A stretch of 21,098 bases of DNA from a virus. A program made the translations under genes and the position numbers. The stretch covers positions 1 through 21,098 of the IMG/VR virus record IMGVR_UViG_3300005841_000243, one strand, 5' to 3'. Shown here piece by piece: positions 1 to 9,040 of this stretch (position 1 is the first letter of the stretch; each line of letters starts with the position of its first letter). Under the pieces are notes generated by a model. The model saw only the letters and a list, made by a program, of their open reading frames with translations. It did no database searches and had not been told where the DNA came from.

Positions 1-1
1 G

Positions 2-3000
2 TTACTGGGGTAAATTGAGATAAGTACGTGCGTCTGCGTCAGTTGGCACATGATACGGGTCCACATAGCCGTGCTGATAGTTCGCACCTGGCAGCCGTTG
101 TGCGGCGTTGATTGCTGCGGTCGGTGTCGCAAATTCCCCGATCACTTCTCCAGTCATCTTGTTGGTGACTCTGTAAGTGAAGTTCTCCGTTGTGGAGATG
201 AAGTACGCATCCTGGCCGTAGTTGAATTCCTTCAACGGGTTATCAATTGCTTGATCCCTGTTGTCTTGTTGCTGTTGCATCTGCTGTTGTGTACTAACTC
301 GTCGGATCGGCAAACCGGCACCCAACAGGCTGTCACTTAGCAGACGCTCTCCGATTGAACGATCACCCTGGTTGAATTCCTTGGCGATATCTCCAGCCAG
401 AGGAATCTTGTCCATTAGGTAATCGTAGGTGGAGTTGATTCTGCGGTCATCATGGAATGTGCGGCCAGCTGCTAGTTCTGCAGGGATTAGAGCTAGAGGA
501 TTCAAATTGGAGATTACGTTCTGCGCTAGTCCCTGAGCAGTTCCACCACTGGACATAATGTCCAAGGAGCCTGTAGGTAGAATGTCACCTGTGATAGACC
601 ACGGCTCTTTTCCATCACCAATAGCGTAGCCCATGTTCCGAATCCACTTCGGGATGTTCATGTTGTTGAAGTCATCCGCTCCCGAACCGTCATTGTACTG
701 CATGAAACGGTCGGTCTTTGCGAAGTAGCGAGGGTTGGTGTAAAGCTGCTCGATAAGAGTCGGAGCGGCCTTACGCATGTAGGTGTAGAACGGGAAAGCC
801 AGCGATTTCATACCCTGCTCCCAGGGCATAAGAGCGGAGTAATCGAACTTGTAGTAGTTCATCCTCCACAATGCAGCGTCTGTTGCACGCCGCTCAATCT
901 CGTCTAGGTCACGCATCCCCTTACCGTATAGGGCTTTTGCTTCATCCCTGAATGCGGTAACGAAATGGGTGAAACGGCCGATTGTCTCTCTTGTATCTGA
1001 GACGTTCCTGAGTACGTTTCCAGTGCCTCTTACGGCTCGTTGTGGGATTTCACCAGCAGACAGTGTTTGGTAGGTGTTCAGATCAGTACGATAGAAGCCA
1101 GCGTTGGCGTTCCGTTCGTAAATCTGCATCATCTCTTTGTAGTTCTTTTCCAAGCCTGGAACAATGTCGAAAACTGCCCGTCTACCAGCCTGGTTAAGAC
1201 CCCACTTCTTAGCTACTTCGTAGTAGTCATCAGGATTAACGTCATCCAGCAGACCCATGAAAATATCGCCGATCATGTTCCTCGTATGGAAGCCCATACG
1301 TGGCAACGTGAGCAACTGCTTCATCTTCGTTGTGATCTTGGCTAGGTTTCTACCGATAATGCCCCACTCCGATGAAGTCCAAGATGACATACGGTCATAC
1401 ATCTTGGCTACTTCGTGGAACTCTTTGGGCATGTAGTAGTTGCGACCCTCTCCAACAGAGGCTCTTAGGCTGGCCTCTAGACGAGCAGGATCAGCAGCAA
1501 TTAGTCCGCCCTTTTCAGCGGCATCCTTCGATAGCTTACCAATTGTGCCATCTGTCACAGAGTAGCTGCGAACGAGGTCATTGTAGAACAGAGCACGGCT
1601 AGCATCTCTACGGGACTTTAGCATCCGGTAGTCTAATGCAGCAAATGCGTTCTCAACTGGCTTCAGTCCGTCAGCTTTGGCTTTCGCTATTGTGTACTTT
1701 CCTGGTCCCTGGAAGGACTTGTCTTTGAATGCGTCTTTTCTGCCGTTCTTGAACTTGGTACGAGCGTCTCTTGTTCCACCACGGTTGAAGATGTAGGCGT
1801 ACCCATCTTCCTTCGTAGCATTGGGGTGTCGTGATCCGTTTGTGATTTCATCTGCGAAGATCGAGTCGTACTTAGCCCGAAGGTATTTAAGAGCATCGTC
1901 CATTCGTTGTGAACCCAACGAAGGGAGGTTCTTTTCCAGTGCCTGTTGCAGTTCAAACGTCTCTTGCCTTGTGTATTTCCGTGCCCATTCTTTCAATTCG
2001 TCACGGAACTTGTTCATAGGCTCAAAGCCCAAAGCGGCCGCTCGGGTGCCTTTCAGACCAAGTAGACCGGAGAACATTCTCTCGTAGATTGACCCATCAA
2101 GGGCGTTTTGAATACTTGGGAAAGTAGTGCTCAACTTGCTGTTTGCCCATGAGAAGGCTTTACCAACTGGTTTGAAAGCGTAGTCACTTCCGAAGAGCTT
2201 AACTCCAGGCGCCCTGTAGGTAGGGTTAGATGCTGACTCAAAGACAGCCTGCCTAATCTGCTCAACCTGGGGATCGTACTTCTTGCTGACAATCTCGTTG
2301 AAGAGGTTCTTGTATTCTTTCTCGGCAATATCTCCCCTGGCTAGAGAGGCGAGGATATCGTCTGTTGAAGCTCCCGCAGGTACCTTTCCAGCATTTTCCA
2401 GCTTGGTACCTAGTGCTTGCCAGAAGTCGTCGAAATCCTGTCCCTTTGAACGGAAGAAGTCAATCGTTTTTGAAGAGATAGTACCAGCACGCTGGAATAC
2501 ACGATCAACACGACTGTTCGTAAGGTCAGTCATGGCACGACGTACTTCTTCGCCAGTATTGCTAGCGACCAAAGCAGGCCATGCTCTGTTGTTCAGGAGC
2601 CTAGTTCCACGACTACCACCTCTGTTTACTTCCAGAGCGGAGTTAGCAAATAGCCGGTCAGTAGAATCTGCAACTCTCTGGAAGAGAGCATTGGGGTTCT
2701 GTTCGTAGAACGGAGCGTTGTGGATCAGTCCAGATGTTGCGTGGAAGTTAGCAGTTTCATGCTGTGCAGCCTCGACCATCACACTCTGTAGACGATCTGC
2801 CGTAGCTAGCTCGTCAGTCCCTCTAATGAGCTTGGGAACAGAAGGCATAAAGACGTTGGTAGGATCAACCACCATCTCGCCTGTGAAACCAACTAGCTGT
2901 GAAAGAGCTTGTTCTAGGGCTGGGTGAGAATCCTCTAGGTGAGAAAGCTGCTGCCCAATCATGTCAGTTGGGTTGTTCTTAATTGCTTCGTAAACGTCTC

Positions 3001-3619
3001 CGAAGCCCGTCTTGTCTTTGCCTTCAATACCACGCAGTAGACCTCCACCAAGGGTGGATAACTGGTCACCGATATTAGACCAGCCTTGATGCTCTTCTGG
3101 CAATTCAGCTAGAGACTGCATACCTTCGTACAACGCATATGCAGGACGGTTGATTAGATCGAGGCCACGACCAACAATAGAACCAGAGAAACCGGTACCA
3201 TTATCCACAAGACCAGCACCACCCGTAACAGCATTCCACACATCACTGTACCAAGGACGTTCCGTAGCATCTGCTCGCTCGTTGGCAGAGTTGATAGCTT
3301 CTTGTTCCTGAGCATTCTGGTTGTATTCAGTGGTTAGCTGAGCATAGGCATTCTGCAATGCATCCTGACGTGCAGGAATAGACGACCTACTACCACCGCC
3401 GCCTGGACCTTGGCCCATCATTCGGTTATAGGCAGTGGTAGCACTCCGAGGAACGTAAGATGCGCCTCTAGCTACATCTACTCCACGGCCTCTTACATTG
3501 GAGTGCGTTGTCGGCCTATATGTAGGCGTACGTGCTCGGTTACCAGTTCGGTTACCGACTTGCCTATTGAATGTAGCAGCTGCTCTTGCTGCTCCCGCTC
3601 TAGCTCTTGCGGAAGGCAT
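2..3619 (-). CDS. Large internal virion (ejection) protein, 1205 aa
   Basis: Probable ejected inner-core protein of a short-tailed phage. The ATG at 3619 overlaps the upstream stop as TAATG and follows an AGGT element; the stop is TAA at 2-4, so the gene is complete. Residues 1-70 are Arg/Ala/Gly-rich and basic. Around 240-258 sits a VGFTGEMVVDPTNV segment, like the GFxxDxxxDP stretch common in large phage ejected proteins. Around 760-800 is a PRMGFHTRNMIGDIF stretch, and around 926-961 a FDYSALMPWEQ...FPFYTYMRKAAP block; this pair of motifs (xxHxRNxxGD, then FPFYTxxRK) is what I associate with LPD38-like large polyvalent or internal virion proteins. The family link rests on motif recognition, not a search. 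Its place after the lysis cassette and low-complexity proteins fits a T7 gp16-like role, but no lytic transglycosylase motif is evident. It could also be an unrelated minor structural protein. Confidence 0.72.
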   Translation of the reverse strand: MPSARARAGAARAAATFNRQVGNRTGNRARTPTYRPTTHSNVRGRGVDVARGASYVPRSATTAYNRMMGQGPGGGGSRSSIPARQDALQNAYAQLTTEYNQNAQEQEAINSANERADATERPWYSDVWNAVTGGAGLVDNGTGFSGSIVGRGLDLINRPAYALYEGMQSLAELPEEHQGWSNIGDQLSTLGGGLLRGIEGKDKTGFGDVYEAIKNNPTDMIGQQLSHLEDSHPALEQALSQLVGFTGEMVVDPTNVFMPSVPKLIRGTDELATADRLQSVMVEAAQHETANFHATSGLIHNAPFYEQNPNALFQRVADSTDRLFANSALEVNRGGSRGTRLLNNRAWPALVASNTGEEVRRAMTDLTNSRVDRVFQRAGTISSKTIDFFRSKGQDFDDFWQALGTKLENAGKVPAGASTDDILASLARGDIAEKEYKNLFNEIVSKKYDPQVEQIRQAVFESASNPTYRAPGVKLFGSDYAFKPVGKAFSWANSKLSTTFPSIQNALDGSIYERMFSGLLGLKGTRAAALGFEPMNKFRDELKEWARKYTRQETFELQQALEKNLPSLGSQRMDDALKYLRAKYDSIFADEITNGSRHPNATKEDGYAYIFNRGGTRDARTKFKNGRKDAFKDKSFQGPGKYTIAKAKADGLKPVENAFAALDYRMLKSRRDASRALFYNDLVRSYSVTDGTIGKLSKDAAEKGGLIAADPARLEASLRASVGEGRNYYMPKEFHEVAKMYDRMSSWTSSEWGIIGRNLAKITTKMKQLLTLPRMGFHTRNMIGDIFMGLLDDVNPDDYYEVAKKWGLNQAGRRAVFDIVPGLEKNYKEMMQIYERNANAGFYRTDLNTYQTLSAGEIPQRAVRGTGNVLRNVSDTRETIGRFTHFVTAFRDEAKALYGKGMRDLDEIERRATDAALWRMNYYKFDYSALMPWEQGMKSLAFPFYTYMRKAAPTLIEQLYTNPRYFAKTDRFMQYNDGSGADDFNNMNIPKWIRNMGYAIGDGKEPWSITGDILPTGSLDIMSSGGTAQGLAQNVISNLNPLALIPAELAAGRTFHDDRRINSTYDYLMDKIPLAGDIAKEFNQGDRSIGERLLSDSLLGAGLPIRRVSTQQQMQQQQDNRDQAIDNPLKEFNYGQDAYFISTTENFTYRVTNKMTGEVIGEFATPTAAINAAQRLPGANYQHGYVDPYHVPTDADARTYLNLPQ

Positions 3620-6600
3620 TACCTATGCTTTCTTCTTGCTAGAATCTTGTTCAGTTCACCACGGGAAGGAATACCACCGCCACCGCTACCCTGTTTAGAC
3701 ATTTTGACTCTCAGGATACCTTGCGCCAAGTTCTTGATATCTCTTGGTTGAGCTTGTCCTCTTGATGGCATTACACCTTTACGAGCGCCAACCATACCTC
3801 GTGACATTGCACGACGTCCTTGACTTCCTCCGCCACCACCCTGGAAAAGATCAGGTGAGAAGATCGGCTCTTCATTAGTATCTGCCAAGTCAGTTGGAAC
3901 TACGTCTCCACCATAGTCGTCTGGTAGCTCGGAAGGAATGATGTCGGGAACTGAGCCAAACAGGTCAGGGTTTCCGCCATTTGCGTCAGTAACCCGAGGA
4001 TCATACGAGCGAGCAGTAGTAGTCATTGAGGCATTCTGAGAGCCTGTATCAGTAACTGACCGCTTGTAATTGGCAAAGTCTGCGTAGGGGCTATATCCAC
4101 GAATGAAGTTGCGAACGTTGCCAGAGATGAAGTCGATCAGACGTGCTCGTTCACGTTCCTCCGGATCAACAGGAATCTGGTAGAACTGACCGCTAGCCGG
4201 TGTACCTCTGTTACCACTTGCATCTCGTGGGTAAGCATCCTCAAATGCCTGGTAGCTATTCGGCCCCTGGTTCTGCATTGACTGGATTAGGTCATCACGA
4301 AGAGTACCGTTGTTGACGACTTGATTACGGATCAACTGATCGTAGATCGTCCCGCCAGTAATTGACCCCTCATCACTAATAGGATCGTCTGGTCCCTGAT
4401 GCCCAGGAGTTAACGGATCATTGTCTCCTGTTAGAATCTGAGCCAGCTGTGAGTTAGCCATTTCACGAGAGATACCAGGTGCCTGTGGAGCAGCAGGTTG
4501 CTGTCCAGTTAATGCACCACCAACCTGATTGGCTGCATTGAGAAGCGTAGACAGGAAGCCACTCTGACTGTTGTTCAGAAGGTTGCTGATTCCTCTGCCA
4601 ACATTCGTAGCATTTCCAGCCAGTTGCCGTAGATTCTGCGGATCTGGTTGAGGAACCGTGGGGTCTTGTGCAGGCAATTGACCCTTGAATCCAGCCAAAC
4701 CATTGATGAGATTGTTCGGCATGATTTGCCGAGACATTCCCGGCCCACCACCAGCTACTGCATCACTTCCCCAGTCTACAGTGCCCGGAGTTTCACCTAC
4801 AGGTTGGCCGCTCGAATCAAGAAGCGGTAAACCCTGCTGCAATCTGATATGGTTCTGTTCAGCAATCGACTGGCCGCCGAATACATTAGACAAGTCTAGT
4901 GTATTTAGAGCAGGTTGCGTAACTGATGGCTTGCTAAAGATTTGTTCCTTAGCACTATCACCCTCGCCAGGCAATCCGTAAGGTAACGCATTTCCAGTCG
5001 GACGGCCGCCATTAGCTGCCGTTACGAATTGCTGTTCTCCACCAGGAATAGACGTAGACTGCTGTCTACCGACAATCTCGTCTGGATTGGGAGGAACAAA
5101 GCCACCGTTAATGTTTGTAGTGACTCGATCCACTGTGGACTGCGGGCCAGGAGGCTGGATACCGGGGTAGTTACCCTGCATCTGCGAAGCAATCAGGTTG
5201 AGGATAGCTTGCGGAATCTGCGGCCGCTGAACAATCTCATTCTGATTGGGAGGAACGAATCCGCCAGTTGCATTTGTAGCAGCCCGCTGTGCAGTAGTCT
5301 GCGGCGGAGTATACCCCGGCATCTGAGATGCAATTACATTTAGAATGTTTTGCAGGTTAGGATTGGTAGACCCAGGAGGAACAATCTCATCTGGGTTAGG
5401 AGGAACGAATCCACCTAGTGCATTAGTGGCAGCACGATCTGCACTGGTTTGTGGCCCAGGAGCAATTTGTGACCGAACACTATCCGGAATATTCCAACCA
5501 CCTTGCCAGGGACTACGCTGACCGAAAGTAGGTTGTGGCGGAGCAGTTGTTTGTGTTCCAATAGGGATTCCTGTAGGTGTTACGACAGGAGGATTGGAGA
5601 CATTTCCGTTAACTACAACATCCGGGTTATCAGGATCACCAGGAACTGAGCCGGGTTGAACTCCGGGCGGAAGATGCCAAGTACCCATTGAAGCTGGGTC
5701 CCAGCGTTGCTGAACATTCGGATCATTGTTGTCACGAACGTCTGAAACTTGACCACTGTTACCGCCGCTACCACCACTCTGTTGCTGCATAGCTTGGAGC
5801 TGGGCAATTAGTCCCGCTACTCCGCCAATATTAGCACCAGTACCTTGTGCGCCTCCACCACCTTGACCCCCGTTAACTTGAGCCATTACAGCTTGCGCCC
5901 GAGGATCATTCCTCATATTGAGGATTCTGTTAAAGAATTGGGCAGTGTTTTGGAAGCCCTGATCCGTGTAGTTGTTGCCACCAGAAGCATTGGGGTTCTG
6001 ATAGTCGTATGCCTGGTTCATCAGCATAGCGATGGGATCAGTGTCCGGCATCATCAACGGGTTATCTTCGTTCCAGTTAGGATCACGATAACGCCGCTCG
6101 ACTGTATCCGTGGTGGTGGGATCGTCACCTGGAATCCAGCCAGAACCTGCCGTATACTGCTGTTCTTCTACGTTGAAACGGGGAGTAGCTTGTGAAAGCC
6201 AGTCCTCATTGTTTCCTTCGATCTTGTCCGCAGCTGCAAGCTGACCTGAAGCATCTTGCTGTGCTTTGGTCAGGTTAGCGAGAATAGTTTGTGGATCAGT
6301 TCCTACGTCAAGCTGATCCTGGACGAACTGTTGGACTTCATCCCACTGATCTTGCGGAATACCTAGAGACTGTAGGTATGCAGGGTCAGTGAACTGATCC
6401 ATCGTATCAGACTGAGCGCCAGGATAGAGCGCATTCCAAATATCCTGCGACTTAGTTCCTGATTGCTCTACGTATTTATAGGCGTTTTTAGGATCATTGA
6501 AACCGTATTGGTCTGTATCCCGAGGATCATCGGAAGAACCTCCCCCACCGCCTCCACCGCCACCATATCCGTGACCTCCACCACCTCCGCCACCTCCACC

Positions 6601-7248
6601 GCCACCGCCAGAACCTGCGGTTGGATTAGCGATAGAAGCCATTAGACCATTGTAGTAGTCTGTTTGCGCCTGTTGTTCTTTGTCAAACCAAGCTAGATCG
6701 GAAGCCAGGTTGGAATTGGCAGTACCTTCCATCTGCGTAAGACCGCCAGCATACGTGGACCAAATCGGGTCCTGTGCAGCCAAAGCTTGGTTAGGATCGT
6801 TGGGGTCAATACTTGTACCATATAGCTGATGCATCCAATCAGCAGCATTGTCCGTGATATCTCCAATAGAGCTGTTGTAGTCTCCTTGGACAATCTTCTT
6901 GATGGCTTCGATATCAATTGGAACCTGCCCAACCATACCACTGATACCAATGATGGCCTGAATCTGAGTGGGGTCCATCCCCTCCTTTAGCAAGCCCTTA
7001 GCAATCAGAGCTTTGATTTCAGGAGTTTGTGGTAGACCTGCCAAAGTAGAAACAGGTGCTCCACCACCCCCTCCACCACCGCCACCTTGATTACCGCCGG
7101 AATTACCCATGCCCTGAGTAGAGGCAGCCTGAACTCTTCGGATGCCACCAGCAACATTTCCGATTTGTTGCGCCTGTTGCGCCCTCTTGATTACGGCGGC
7201 AATCTTTTGAAGCCTGATTGCTTGGGCCATGCTATACGGATCAGCCAT
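3619..7248 (-). CDS. Gly/Pro/Asn/Gln-rich low-complexity virion protein, 1209 aa
   Basis: Function not recognised. The ATG at 7248 lies 2 bases after the preceding gene's TAA with a weak AGGT element; the stop TAA overlaps the next ATG. Residues 7-40 form a basic amphipathic helix (AQAIRLQKIAAVIKRAQQ) related to a segment of the 311-aa neighbour. Two poly-glycine tracts follow (about 51-63 and 212-238), then a long Gln/Asn/Pro-rich region. Three tandem repeats of about 50 residues centred on GGFVPPN.xEIV occupy about 592-726. The C-terminal 65 residues are basic (GARKG, KILARRKHR). No transmembrane segment or enzymatic motif is visible. Its size, composition and position directly before the 1205-aa gene suggest a largely disordered internal or ejected virion protein. 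A tail-associated or capsid-decorating role is an alternative. Confidence 0.7.
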   Translation of the reverse strand: MADPYSMAQAIRLQKIAAVIKRAQQAQQIGNVAGGIRRVQAASTQGMGNSGGNQGGGGGGGGGAPVSTLAGLPQTPEIKALIAKGLLKEGMDPTQIQAIIGISGMVGQVPIDIEAIKKIVQGDYNSSIGDITDNAADWMHQLYGTSIDPNDPNQALAAQDPIWSTYAGGLTQMEGTANSNLASDLAWFDKEQQAQTDYYNGLMASIANPTAGSGGGGGGGGGGGGHGYGGGGGGGGGSSDDPRDTDQYGFNDPKNAYKYVEQSGTKSQDIWNALYPGAQSDTMDQFTDPAYLQSLGIPQDQWDEVQQFVQDQLDVGTDPQTILANLTKAQQDASGQLAAADKIEGNNEDWLSQATPRFNVEEQQYTAGSGWIPGDDPTTTDTVERRYRDPNWNEDNPLMMPDTDPIAMLMNQAYDYQNPNASGGNNYTDQGFQNTAQFFNRILNMRNDPRAQAVMAQVNGGQGGGGAQGTGANIGGVAGLIAQLQAMQQQSGGSGGNSGQVSDVRDNNDPNVQQRWDPASMGTWHLPPGVQPGSVPGDPDNPDVVVNGNVSNPPVVTPTGIPIGTQTTAPPQPTFGQRSPWQGGWNIPDSVRSQIAPGPQTSADRAATNALGGFVPPNPDEIVPPGSTNPNLQNILNVIASQMPGYTPPQTTAQRAATNATGGFVPPNQNEIVQRPQIPQAILNLIASQMQGNYPGIQPPGPQSTVDRVTTNINGGFVPPNPDEIVGRQQSTSIPGGEQQFVTAANGGRPTGNALPYGLPGEGDSAKEQIFSKPSVTQPALNTLDLSNVFGGQSIAEQNHIRLQQGLPLLDSSGQPVGETPGTVDWGSDAVAGGGPGMSRQIMPNNLINGLAGFKGQLPAQDPTVPQPDPQNLRQLAGNATNVGRGISNLLNNSQSGFLSTLLNAANQVGGALTGQQPAAPQAPGISREMANSQLAQILTGDNDPLTPGHQGPDDPISDEGSITGGTIYDQLIRNQVVNNGTLRDDLIQSMQNQGPNSYQAFEDAYPRDASGNRGTPASGQFYQIPVDPEERERARLIDFISGNVRNFIRGYSPYADFANYKRSVTDTGSQNASMTTTARSYDPRVTDANGGNPDLFGSVPDIIPSELPDDYGGDVVPTDLADTNEEPIFSPDLFQGGGGGSQGRRAMSRGMVGARKGVMPSRGQAQPRDIKNLAQGILRVKMSKQGSGGGGIPSRGELNKILARRKHR
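5071..5472 (-). repeat. Three tandem ~50-residue repeats inside the 1209-aa protein
   Basis: Read on the minus strand, three units each carry T-x-x-x-R-x-x-T-N-x-x-GGFVPPN-x-x-EIV, followed in the first two by a hydrophobic ILNxIASQM helix and a Pro-rich linker. The GGF starts fall near residues 612, 662 and 715, so spacing is 50 then 53 residues. The last unit is truncated after EIV. Pairing of a predicted helix with a Pro-rich linker suggests beads-on-a-string binding modules. Confidence 0.8.
6535..6615 (-). repeat. Poly-glycine tract (residues ~212-238)
   Basis: The plus strand reads as runs of CCx triplets; on the minus strand this encodes two Gly runs split by HGY. Mixed Gly codons (GGT, GGC, GGA) argue that the tract is held at protein level rather than being a simple slipped trinucleotide repeat. 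Confidence 0.8.
7060..7098 (-). repeat. Poly-glycine tract (residues ~51-63)
   Basis: A second Gly run (GGNQ followed by nine Gly) in the same protein, just after its basic N-terminal helix. It probably acts as a flexible linker between that helix and the rest of the protein. Confidence 0.75.
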
Positions 7249-7250
7249 GA

Positions 7251-8186
7251 TTACCTATTCGTGATTCGCTGTGCTGAAACCCTTCGGAGCATTTCAGGAG
7301 TCATTGACAGGTTAGTACGAGGCCCACGTCCAGTGCGCTCACGATTGTACCGACCAAACGTTCCCTGCCTACCACTTGCATTCTGATACGTTGCAACAGG
7401 AGCAGTGGGAACTGTAGGTGTAGTAGTTACGGGCGGCTTAACTGGCGTGGTAGTAGTTGGCGGTGCAGTTGGCGTAGCAGTTGTGGGAGTTGTCGGAGTA
7501 GGTCTTGGACCAGAAGTTGGCCGAGGACCGGACGAAGTAGTACCAGTGTGACTAACTGGATTAACGACGTTCTTGATCCCAGTAGCTACGTTAGAGACGT
7601 TCTTAACGCCCTGGATTCCCTTTGCAATTTGCGCTGCTTTTGCTACCTGTGCAACCTTTTGCAGACGTGCAATTGACTGTGCAGCCTGAGCGGCCTTATA
7701 GGTAGCAGCTTGCTTCTGTGGAGTCTTTGCAGCGTACTTTGCAGCACCTGGAGAACCACCAGGCCAAGCTGCTGCTAAGATGCCCTTTGTCTTTGGAGCG
7801 GCAGTCTTAGGAGCGCCAGTGTAGATCGTAGTAGGAGGAAGCGGTGAAGCCTTTGTCTTAATTGCAGCTGCTTGTTTTACGGCAGGAGCAGCAGCCTTAA
7901 CGACAGCAGCTTTAACCGGAGCTTTTACAGCAGCTTTGACTGGAACAGCTGCTTTGACAGGAGCCTTGTAAACAGGAGCAGCCTTTACAGGAGCCTTGTA
8001 AACGGGAGCAGGAGCCTTGTAAACAGGTGCCTTGTAAGAAGTCTTAACAGGAGCCTTGTAGCTGTAGCTCTTTGAAGGAGCTTTGTAACTATAGCTCTTT
8101 GAAGGAGACGACTTCTTCGTAGAGTATGACTTGGTAGATGACTTTGCGCCACCCCATGAACCCATGCTTGATTTACCCCATGCCAT
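7251..8186 (-). CDS. Lys-Ala-Pro/Tyr repeat protein, basic, 311 aa
   Basis: Function not recognised. The ATG at 8186 lies 3 bases after the previous stop. Residues 1-30 are Ser/Lys/Gly-rich (MAWGKSS...). Residues 31-110 are a repeat array of SYKAP, VYKAP and VKAA units. Residues 163-207 are an amphipathic Ala/Gln/Lys helix (SIARLQKVAQVAKAAQIAKG), followed by a Pro/Thr-rich linker (about 213-266) and a basic tail (FGRYNRERTGRGPR). The K-A-P/K-A-A array resembles the lysine-rich tails of histone H1-like or AlgP-type DNA-binding proteins; the Tyr-Lys-Pro content also recalls adhesive proteins. A virion-internal DNA-condensing or ejected protein is plausible. No catalytic motif or signal peptide is seen, and low complexity makes any homology claim unsafe. 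Confidence 0.72.
   Translation of the reverse strand: MAWGKSSMGSWGGAKSSTKSYSTKKSSPSKSYSYKAPSKSYSYKAPVKTSYKAPVYKAPAPVYKAPVKAAPVYKAPVKAAVPVKAAVKAPVKAAVVKAAAPAVKQAAAIKTKASPLPPTTIYTGAPKTAAPKTKGILAAAWPGGSPGAAKYAAKTPQKQAATYKAAQAAQSIARLQKVAQVAKAAQIAKGIQGVKNVSNVATGIKNVVNPVSHTGTTSSGPRPTSGPRPTPTTPTTATPTAPPTTTTPVKPPVTTTPTVPTAPVATYQNASGRQGTFGRYNRERTGRGPRTNLSMTPEMLRRVSAQRITNR
7857..8096 (-). repeat. YKAP/VKAA short tandem peptide repeats
   Basis: About 80 residues built from 4-9-residue units: SKSYSYKAP, TSYKAP, VYKAP, APVYKAP, VKAAPVYKAP, then VKAA and VKAP. At DNA level this appears on the plus strand as recurring GGAGCCTTGTAAAC and GGAGC(T/C)TTTAC blocks. The change from Tyr-rich units to Ala/Val-rich units along the array suggests successive local duplications. 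Confidence 0.85.
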
Positions 8187-8189
8187 GAC

Positions 8190-8663
8190 TTAACCCATCT
8201 TCGCTAGGCGCTTCCTGGCAATTTCAGCCAGGTTGTTCTGAGCCATCTGTCCGCCATTACGAGGACTACGAGGTCCACCAATAATCGGACCCATTCCACC
8301 AGGTTTACGAGGAAGTTGGCGAGGATCAATGATTGGGCCGCTAGGACCCGGAACTCCACCATTTCTTGGATATGGTTGTTTCGGGAGACGATTACCGTCT
8401 CTCGGAGAAGGAATGAACGGATTAGTCCAAGGATCAGTTCCTACTGGCGGCCGTGGATTCATAAACGGCGGCGGAGTTCCTGGTACTGGACTACCCATAC
8501 CAGGAGGTAATGGACCAGGATTACCGTTACCTGGAATAGTCGGCATAGGAAGCCGAGGCTGTTGCTTTGGCCGTGGTGGAAGTGATCCAATAGGGCGAAT
8601 TGGTTGCTTTGGTCTCGATGGAATGGGAACGTTTCCACCAGGAGTTGTTGTTAATCCTGCCAT
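8190..8663 (-). CDS. Pro/Gly-rich disordered protein with basic C-terminal helix, 157 aa
   Basis: Function not recognised. The ATG at 8663 is preceded by GGTAGGT 3 bases upstream and lies 5 bases after the previous stop. Residues 1-135 are dominated by Pro, Gly, Asn and Arg in PPRP, PGxG and PRNGG patterns and are probably extended and disordered. It is not collagen-like, because there is no strict Gly-x-y register. The last 18 residues switch to a basic helix (NNLAEIARKRLAKMG) that resembles NLATIARNRI in the preceding 123-aa protein. Tight packing between other late genes supports expression. A virion linker or ejected protein is the best guess. Confidence 0.65.
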   Translation of the reverse strand: MAGLTTTPGGNVPIPSRPKQPIRPIGSLPPRPKQQPRLPMPTIPGNGNPGPLPPGMGSPVPGTPPPFMNPRPPVGTDPWTNPFIPSPRDGNRLPKQPYPRNGGVPGPSGPIIDPRQLPRKPGGMGPIIGGPRSPRNGGQMAQNNLAEIARKRLAKMG

Positions 8664-8668
8664 TATAC

Positions 8669-9040
8669 CTACCCGGAAGTCATCCCTAGCGCCGCTAGGA
8701 GTTTGTTGTTCTTGAACTCTTGTTCACCTTGGATACGGTTCCGGGCAATGGTGGCGAGATTCGTGTTGTAAAGCGTGGCAGCGTCACCCTGTTGCCTGTT
8801 GTATTCTCCCTGTAGCTTCGTAGCGTTTGCCCTTGCTGGTCCAGCTAGAGCCATTCCACGATCTGAGAAGCCACTTGCTGCTTTCGCAGCTGTGTCATCA
8901 TAGTTGCGCTTCATCTTGTCCAGCGCACTATTGTAGTTGATCTTGTAACGATTCTGCTGATCGTCAAGATTCGCCCGCTCTCGTCCCCACTTCAATGTGA
9001 GTGCATTGAGAACGGCTGGATTAACGGGTGTTGCTGCCAT
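8669..9040 (-). CDS. Small helical structural-region protein, 123 aa
   Basis: The ATG at 9040 overlaps the upstream TAA as TAATG, with GGGGAT just upstream. The sequence is mostly helical and charged, with a likely coiled coil at about 17-110. A central SGFSDRGMALAGPARA segment resembles the FADRGLxxSGP patch I associate with small actinophage virion-region proteins. Residues 94-103 (NLATIARNRI) resemble the C-terminal helix of the neighbouring 157-aa protein. No membrane segment or catalytic motif is seen. It probably belongs with the ejection or minor virion proteins; the assignment is by position and composition. Confidence 0.65.
   Translation of the reverse strand: MAATPVNPAVLNALTLKWGRERANLDDQQNRYKINYNSALDKMKRNYDDTAAKAASGFSDRGMALAGPARANATKLQGEYNRQQGDAATLYNTNLATIARNRIQGEQEFKNNKLLAALGMTSG

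Noticed and set aside
50-340. Plus-strand open frames throughout the window
   Set aside because: All lie opposite long minus-strand genes with recognisable or clearly protein-like sequence, lack good ribosome-binding sites, and have compositions typical of antisense shadows.
6535-6615. Poly-glycine coding tract as an assembly or slippage artefact
   Set aside because: The reading frame is kept on both sides and Gly codons are mixed, so it reads as a real protein feature.
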